NCBI GenBank assembly: GCA_031266695.1
Contig: JAISAK010000196.1
Location: forward strand, 1 to 5,789
Source of the DNA: Treponema sp.
GTDB taxonomy: Bacteria > Spirochaetota > Spirochaetia > Treponematales > Breznakiellaceae
DNA: 5,789 bases
Reading direction: 5' to 3'
The notes beneath the pieces are model-generated. The model ran no database searches. It saw only the letters and a program-made list of their open reading frames with translations, and was not told the DNA's origin. Numbering within the stretch: position 1 is the stretch's first letter; each line of letters begins with the position of its first letter. Both the position numbers and the translations under genes were made by a program. Shown in pieces: positions 5,234-5,789 of the stretch.

Positions 5234-5789
5234 ATGAATGTTATGACCCAAAAAAGTATGCGCTTTTTTGTTTTTCTGGGCCTCTTTTTTCCGCTGTTTT
5301 CCCTTCCGGGGGCGGAAATAACCGTTCCCCGTCTGGAACTGGCCACCCGGGGCGCCGGCGAAGACGGGGAATTCGTCTTTTCATCAAACGCGGCGGTGGA
5401 TATTGCCCTGAACGGGGGCTATAAATACGGAATTCTCCTCGGTCTTTCATTCGAAGCGGCCAATCTGGGAAAAGCCTTTGCCTACCGGAATTTCGGCGTC
5501 GGAACCCTTCCCGACGGCGCGGGTCTTACCGAAGAGGACTACAACAGACTGGCCGATCGTTACAACAATCAGGCGAGTTTGCACTTCCGCGTCGCCCGGG
5601 CCCGGGCCAGGGATCTTTTCGGTCTTCCCCTGGAGTTTTCTTATTTTATCGGCCTGGGAGATTCCTTCTGCTCCGGGGAGGAATTCAACCTCCGTTACGG
5701 CCATCCGGAGGTAGGCACCGATTTTACCGGGTTTTATTACTTCCCCGAAGGAATTGGGGGGAATCCTTACCGCCGCTACAACGGGCTCC
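5234..5789 (+). CDS. Exported protein of unknown function, partial (3' end beyond window)
   Basis: An open frame of 185 codons with no stop runs off the window end. The N-terminus is a signal peptide: a short basic stretch (MNVMTQKSMR), a hydrophobic core FFVFLGLFFPLFSL (11-24) and a probable signal peptidase I site after PGA (25-27). No lipobox cysteine is present. The mature part is rich in Gly, Tyr and Phe with alternating hydrophobic stretches (VDIALNGGYKYGILLGLSF; LEFSYFIGLGDSF), which fits a beta-rich periplasmic or outer-membrane barrel protein. I do not recognise a family. Codon use, with GC-rich third positions, supports real coding. The start is uncertain: ATGs at 5234, 5243 and 5258 all keep the signal peptide, and none has a strong ribosome site; TAAG ahead of 5243 is the best. 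It is transcribed away from cheA, with no sign of a link to chemotaxis. Confidence 0.75.
   Translation, partial: MNVMTQKSMRFFVFLGLFFPLFSLPGAEITVPRLELATRGAGEDGEFVFSSNAAVDIALNGGYKYGILLGLSFEAANLGKAFAYRNFGVGTLPDGAGLTEEDYNRLADRYNNQASLHFRVARARARDLFGLPLEFSYFIGLGDSFCSGEEFNLRYGHPEVGTDFTGFYYFPEGIGGNPYRRYNGL

Noticed and set aside
4982..5346. Two overlapping minus-strand open frames of 89 and 78 codons rich in Lys and Arg
   Set aside because: They are built from the degenerate repeats, have no ribosome site or recognisable domain, and overlap the start of the exported-protein gene on the other strand.

Overview
The window is most likely from a spirochaete of the genus Treponema (or a close relative such as a termite-gut treponeme) with moderately high GC. 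The evidence is a chemotaxis operon in the order cheA, cheW fused to a CheR-like domain, cheX, all on the minus strand. The CheW-CheR-like fusion and the unusually long CheA dimerization domain are both known hallmarks of treponemal chemotaxis arrays. The species cannot be fixed from the sequence alone.

Layout, in window coordinates. 1-62 holds strong inverted repeats and no gene. 72-179 (minus strand) is a tRNA-Val(GAC) followed by an intrinsic terminator. 185-454 holds two 95%-identical copies of a 112-bp hairpin-rich repeat, one ending 5 bp from the tRNA 5' end. 455-564 is the tail of the chemotaxis transcript, with a possible weak terminator. 565-4773 (minus strand) is the compact operon cheA > cheW-cheR-like > cheX, with gaps of 7 and 23 bases. 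4774-5233 is a divergent intergenic region with a probable cheA promoter and several degenerate copies of an interspersed repeat family. 5234 to the window end (plus strand) is the 5' part of a gene for an exported protein of unknown function; it has no stop codon inside the window.

How the genes work together. CheA autophosphorylates at His52 when coupled through CheW to chemoreceptors and passes the phosphate to CheY. CheX removes it from CheY, which resets the flagellar motor signal. The CheW protein carries a degenerate methyltransferase-like domain that is probably structural in the array rather than an active receptor methyltransferase. No cheY follows cheX here, although the well-known Treponema operons run cheA-cheW-cheX-cheY, so the response regulator must be encoded elsewhere.

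No wholly new system is evident. The best leads are the missing cheY, the paired 112-bp repeats next to the tRNA, the convergent degenerate repeats between cheA and the exported-protein gene, a possible near-leaderless cheA mRNA, and G7-containing tandem repeats in the CheA linker.
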